Positions 61,288-64,000 of a DNA stretch of 64,000 bases are shown here, one piece after another. Position numbers and translations under genes: made by a program. Source of the DNA: Pseudomonas haemolytica (GTDB lineage Bacteria; Pseudomonadota; Gammaproteobacteria; Pseudomonadales; Pseudomonadaceae); the NCBI RefSeq assembly GCF_009659625.1, contig NZ_VOIW01000010.1, positions 29,426-93,425 on the forward strand. The letters run 5' to 3'. Under the pieces are notes generated by a model that saw only the letters and a list, made by a program, of their open reading frames with translations, was not told the DNA's origin and did no database searches. Positions within the stretch are counted from its first letter, which is position 1; each line of letters begins with the position of its first letter.

Positions 61288-64000
61288 GGGTATTTCCTAT
61301 TAGGGTTCAATATCGTGTATCCCCTGAAGGTGCCGTCTTCATTGACTGGCGATGCTCCTAAAATATCCTTCGTATCTATTCGCCCTGGAATTGCAATTTC
61401 TAATTCATTTTTATGTTTTGAGCGTGCGCCCAACTCTTTGTTTACGTCCCTTCCAGGGATTTTTCTCAGCGTGTAAAGAAAGCCTTCTTCGAAACCATAA
61501 TTTGAAGCAAATACCAATGCTTGTTTCCTTGAAGTCGAGGTGGGGACGAAATTGCTAGGAGGGCTGGCATTATTCAACGTGTGGAGGAAAAGGTCTGTGC
61601 TAGTTCCTCTACTTTCAAATCCATTTTCAAAGATTTCATCTGGTTCTCTCAAGTCTCCGCGATATAGATATTCTCGTTTGTTGTCTGGGCCAGGTAGCGG
61701 AGGAGCTCCCTCATCCACCTTTGCCTGTCTGTGAGAGGTTTCTGTATTTTGATACGGCTTACATTCATCTGCGCCTGGACATGTACTTAAGCCTAACGGA
61801 TCCACCCACCCCGTAGGATTGGGCACGTACTGGTACCCGTTGATCCCACCCGCCAACTTCACCGGGTCCGGCGTCAGGTAACGACCAATATCCGGATTGT
61901 AGTAGCGATGGCGGTTGTAGTGCAGACCGCTTTCTTGGTCGAAATACTGCCCTTGGAAACGCAGCGGATTGTCGATTTTGCCTACGTCGAGACGCGCGAT
62001 CTGGCCGTAGGCGCGGTAGTGCGCGGACCAGACGATTTCGCCTTCGGGAGTGGTGAGTTCTTGCGGTGTGCCGAGGTGGTCGAGTTGGTAGTGGTAGGGC
62101 TTGGTGTCCTTTGGGCCATAGCCTTCCAGCAGTGCCAATGGGCGGAAGCTGTTCGGCTCGTAGATGTAGCTGCGATGACAGTCCGCATGGTGTTCGGCAA
62201 TCAGTTTGTCGCCTTGCCAGAAAAATTCCGTGGTTTTGTCATCTACGGTCTTGCTGATGCGCCGCCCAAACGGGTCATAGCGGTAACTGGCGGTTTCGCC
62301 GTTCGGCTTTGTGATGCTGATTAACCGATGCAGGCAGTCGTAGCGGTATTCAGTGACGAGTTGATGGCCCTTGCCGCGCCGTTCGCGGATCAGGTTGCCG
62401 AAGGCGTCGTAGTCATAGTGGTGGTCGCCTTGGATCACTAGGCGGTTAGCGGCGACGATGTCTGGGCCGGGGCGATCTTGCATGAGCAGGTTGCCCGCCG
62501 GGTTATGGCCGAAGCGTTCCTGCACGTCCTGCGAGTGATCGGCGCGGGTCAGGCGGGCGAGCGGGTCGTAACGGTAGTCGTGCTGGCCTTTACGGGTGTC
62601 GAGCAGGCGGGTGAGGTTGCCGGCTTTGTCGTAGTCGTATTGGCGCTGGTAAAGGTAGTTTTCCTGCTGTGTGACGGCGTGGGCGTGCAGTCGGTGCTGG
62701 TCGTCGTAGTGGTAGTGGCTGAGCAGTTGGCCTTGCTGGCGCTGGTGTTCGCGGCCGCTCTTGAATAGATGCGAGGTGAGCACTTCGCCGTTGAGCTCGA
62801 CGGTGGCGAGGTGGCCGCCTTTGTCATGGTTGAAGGTGAGGCGGTTGTTATCCGGCAGGCGCAGGTTTTTCAGTTGGCCGCAGGCGTCGTAGCCGTAGCG
62901 CAAGGTGCCCCAGCCTTGGTGTTCGGCGGTGAGACGGTTTTGGCGGTCGTATTCGTAGGCCAGAGTCCAGTGGCCGTCCTCGACGCTGAGGAGATTGCCT
63001 TGGCGGTCGTAGGTGTAATCGACCACGCTGTTATCGGGCAGGGTTTTTCGTACAAGACGCCCGGCGTGGTCTCGCTCGTAGCGGGTGATTAGCTGGCTGC
63101 CGTCGTCGCCGTATTCGGTCTTTTCCTGCAGATTGCCGTTGAGGTCGTAAACGTAGGCGGTGCGTTGGCCGTCAAAGCCGTTTTCCTGTTGGATCAGGCC
63201 GTTGGGGTGGTAGTCGAGTTGGTAGGTTTCGCCGACTTCGTTTTCGATTTCGGTCAGCAGTAACCGAACGTTATCGTAGCGGTACTGGACCTGGGTGCCG
63301 TCGGCGTTGATGCGACGGCTGATCAGGTGCAGTCCGTCGGCGTATTCGTAGCGGGTGACGTGGCCGAGTTCATCGCGTTCGGCGATGATTTTGCCGTAGG
63401 GGTTGTAGCTGAATTCCCGGAAAGCGCCGCCTGGCAAGACGAGACGAATCAATCGACCGACGCTGTCCCATTGATACTGAGTCAGCGCGCCATGCTCATC
63501 CTCAAGGGCAACTTGCCGTCCCAGGTCGTCATAGCGATAGCGCTTAACCCCGCCATTGGGCAGTTGTTCTTCAACGAGCTGTCCACGCTCATTCCACACT
63601 AACCGATGACAACTGTGATCCGGGTACCAAACCCCGGTCAGTTGCCCATGTTTGTTGTAGCTGTAGTCGGTCGCGTTGCCATCCGGATCAATCTTGCGGA
63701 TGACGTCGCCCCGGTCATTACGCTCATATTTCCAGACCGCCTCGCCACGCCGTACAACTCGTACAAAACCGTTGTCATGCTCGTAGGACGTCGGTTCATC
63801 ATCCCCCGGAAACAACGCCACCAAGCGTCCAGCTTCGTCGTACTGATACGCCGTCACCGCCCCCAGTGGATCTTGCTCGACGGTCAGCCGGCCTTTGTCA
63901 TCGTAGGATTTGAAATGCTGGGCGCCGGCGGGATCGATGCGCTGCACCAATCGCGCCCGGTCGTCATGGACATACACTTCCTGGCTACCATCGGCGTTAT
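61284..64000 (-). CDS. RHS repeat protein with ADP-ribosyltransferase toxin tip (5' end cut by window)
   Basis: About 900 residues visible; the frame stays open beyond the right edge. Many YD-repeats (such as YRYDDLGRQVALEDEHG) build the RHS shell, ending with the core signature GRYLTPDPVKLAGGINGYQYVPNPTGWVDPLG. The tip of roughly 150 residues has LYRGDLREPDEIFENGFESRG, then NFVPTSTS and an acidic ELEIAIPGRI segment: the R-S-E signature of the cholera/heat-labile toxin A chain. It is lower in GC than the shell. It probably reaches target cells through a T6SS VgrG or other carrier; its VgrG is not in the window. Confidence 0.87.
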   Translation of the reverse strand, partial: NADGSQEVYVHDDRARLVQRIDPAGAQHFKSYDDKGRLTVEQDPLGAVTAYQYDEAGRLVALFPGDDEPTSYEHDNGFVRVVRRGEAVWKYERNDRGDVIRKIDPDGNATDYSYNKHGQLTGVWYPDHSCHRLVWNERGQLVEEQLPNGGVKRYRYDDLGRQVALEDEHGALTQYQWDSVGRLIRLVLPGGAFREFSYNPYGKIIAERDELGHVTRYEYADGLHLISRRINADGTQVQYRYDNVRLLLTEIENEVGETYQLDYHPNGLIQQENGFDGQRTAYVYDLNGNLQEKTEYGDDGSQLITRYERDHAGRLVRKTLPDNSVVDYTYDRQGNLLSVEDGHWTLAYEYDRQNRLTAEHQGWGTLRYGYDACGQLKNLRLPDNNRLTFNHDKGGHLATVELNGEVLTSHLFKSGREHQRQQGQLLSHYHYDDQHRLHAHAVTQQENYLYQRQYDYDKAGNLTRLLDTRKGQHDYRYDPLARLTRADHSQDVQERFGHNPAGNLLMQDRPGPDIVAANRLVIQGDHHYDYDAFGNLIRERRGKGHQLVTEYRYDCLHRLISITKPNGETASYRYDPFGRRISKTVDDKTTEFFWQGDKLIAEHHADCHRSYIYEPNSFRPLALLEGYGPKDTKPYHYQLDHLGTPQELTTPEGEIVWSAHYRAYGQIARLDVGKIDNPLRFQGQYFDQESGLHYNRHRYYNPDIGRYLTPDPVKLAGGINGYQYVPNPTGWVDPLGLSTCPGADECKPYQNTETSHRQAKVDEGAPPLPGPDNKREYLYRGDLREPDEIFENGFESRGTSTDLFLHTLNNASPPSNFVPTSTSRKQALVFASNYGFEEGFLYTLRKIPGRDVNKELGARSKHKNELEIAIPGRIDTKDILGASPVNEDGTFRGYTILNPNRKYP

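Overview
The window is a high-GC Proteobacterial chromosome segment that looks like a Pseudomonas of the fluorescens group. The evidence is a FecI/FecR/FecA iron-uptake unit, REP/REPIN repeats built around GGGAGCGGGCTTGCTCGCG, HrpL-type (hrp box) promoters, a VgrG effector cassette, and housekeeping genes (codBA, queD, trhP, sstT, nhaR, selD-mnmH) with typical Pseudomonas sequences. No tRNA, rRNA, CRISPR array or transposase gene was recognised. The gene at the left edge and the RHS gene at the right edge are cut by the window.

Layout. 1-0.5 kb: end of a LysE-family exporter. 0.5-6.6 kb: an isonitrile locus with an isonitrile synthase (PvcA-type) overlapping an Fe(II)/2-oxoglutarate oxygenase (PvcB-type), a GlxA-type regulator, an isonitrile hydratase (InhA) and an FAD aromatic hydroxylase. 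Its AT-rich leader carries two near-identical palindromes exactly 300 bp apart. 6.6-10.1 kb: an overlapping operon of short-chain dehydrogenase, GH15 glycosidase and alpha/beta hydrolase. 10.2-11.9 kb: a frame-disrupted gene with a nuclease-like motif. 12-16.5 kb: a small cytochrome c, then fecI-fecR-fecA. 16.6-19.3 kb: a type III secretion substrate island with three clear hrp boxes. 19.4-20.5 kb: an MFS carrier.

21.2-27 kb: a T6SS cassette (VgrG, DUF4123 adaptor, lipoprotein, class 3 lipase effector). 27-31.3 kb: codA/codB, queD and a patatin lipase. 31.5-34.1 kb: two PepSY proteins coupled to a two-component system. 34.2-39.8 kb: two chemoreceptors flanking an ion antiporter. 39.8-45.8 kb: trhP, an AI-2E-family permease, small proteins, a shikimate dehydrogenase-like gene, a YceH gene and a DUF1993 gene. 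46-49 kb: one 1033-residue protein of toxin or effector character. 49.2-60.8 kb: sstT, an MFS carrier, nhaR, a lipoprotein, TerC, selD-mnmH, a permease, a phosphatase, a GST, PhzF, and an E. coli-like zinc-type HemB. 60.9-64 kb: an immunity gene and an RHS protein whose tip matches the ADP-ribosyltransferase A chain of cholera toxin.

Overall this is ordinary metabolic chromosome interrupted by four interaction modules: isonitrile chemistry, T3SS substrates, a T6SS lipase and an RHS toxin, plus an orphan large toxin-like gene. The points most worth checking are the make-and-break isonitrile locus with its twin operators, the HrpL-controlled NolX/HrpF-like island, and the RHS ADP-ribosyltransferase.
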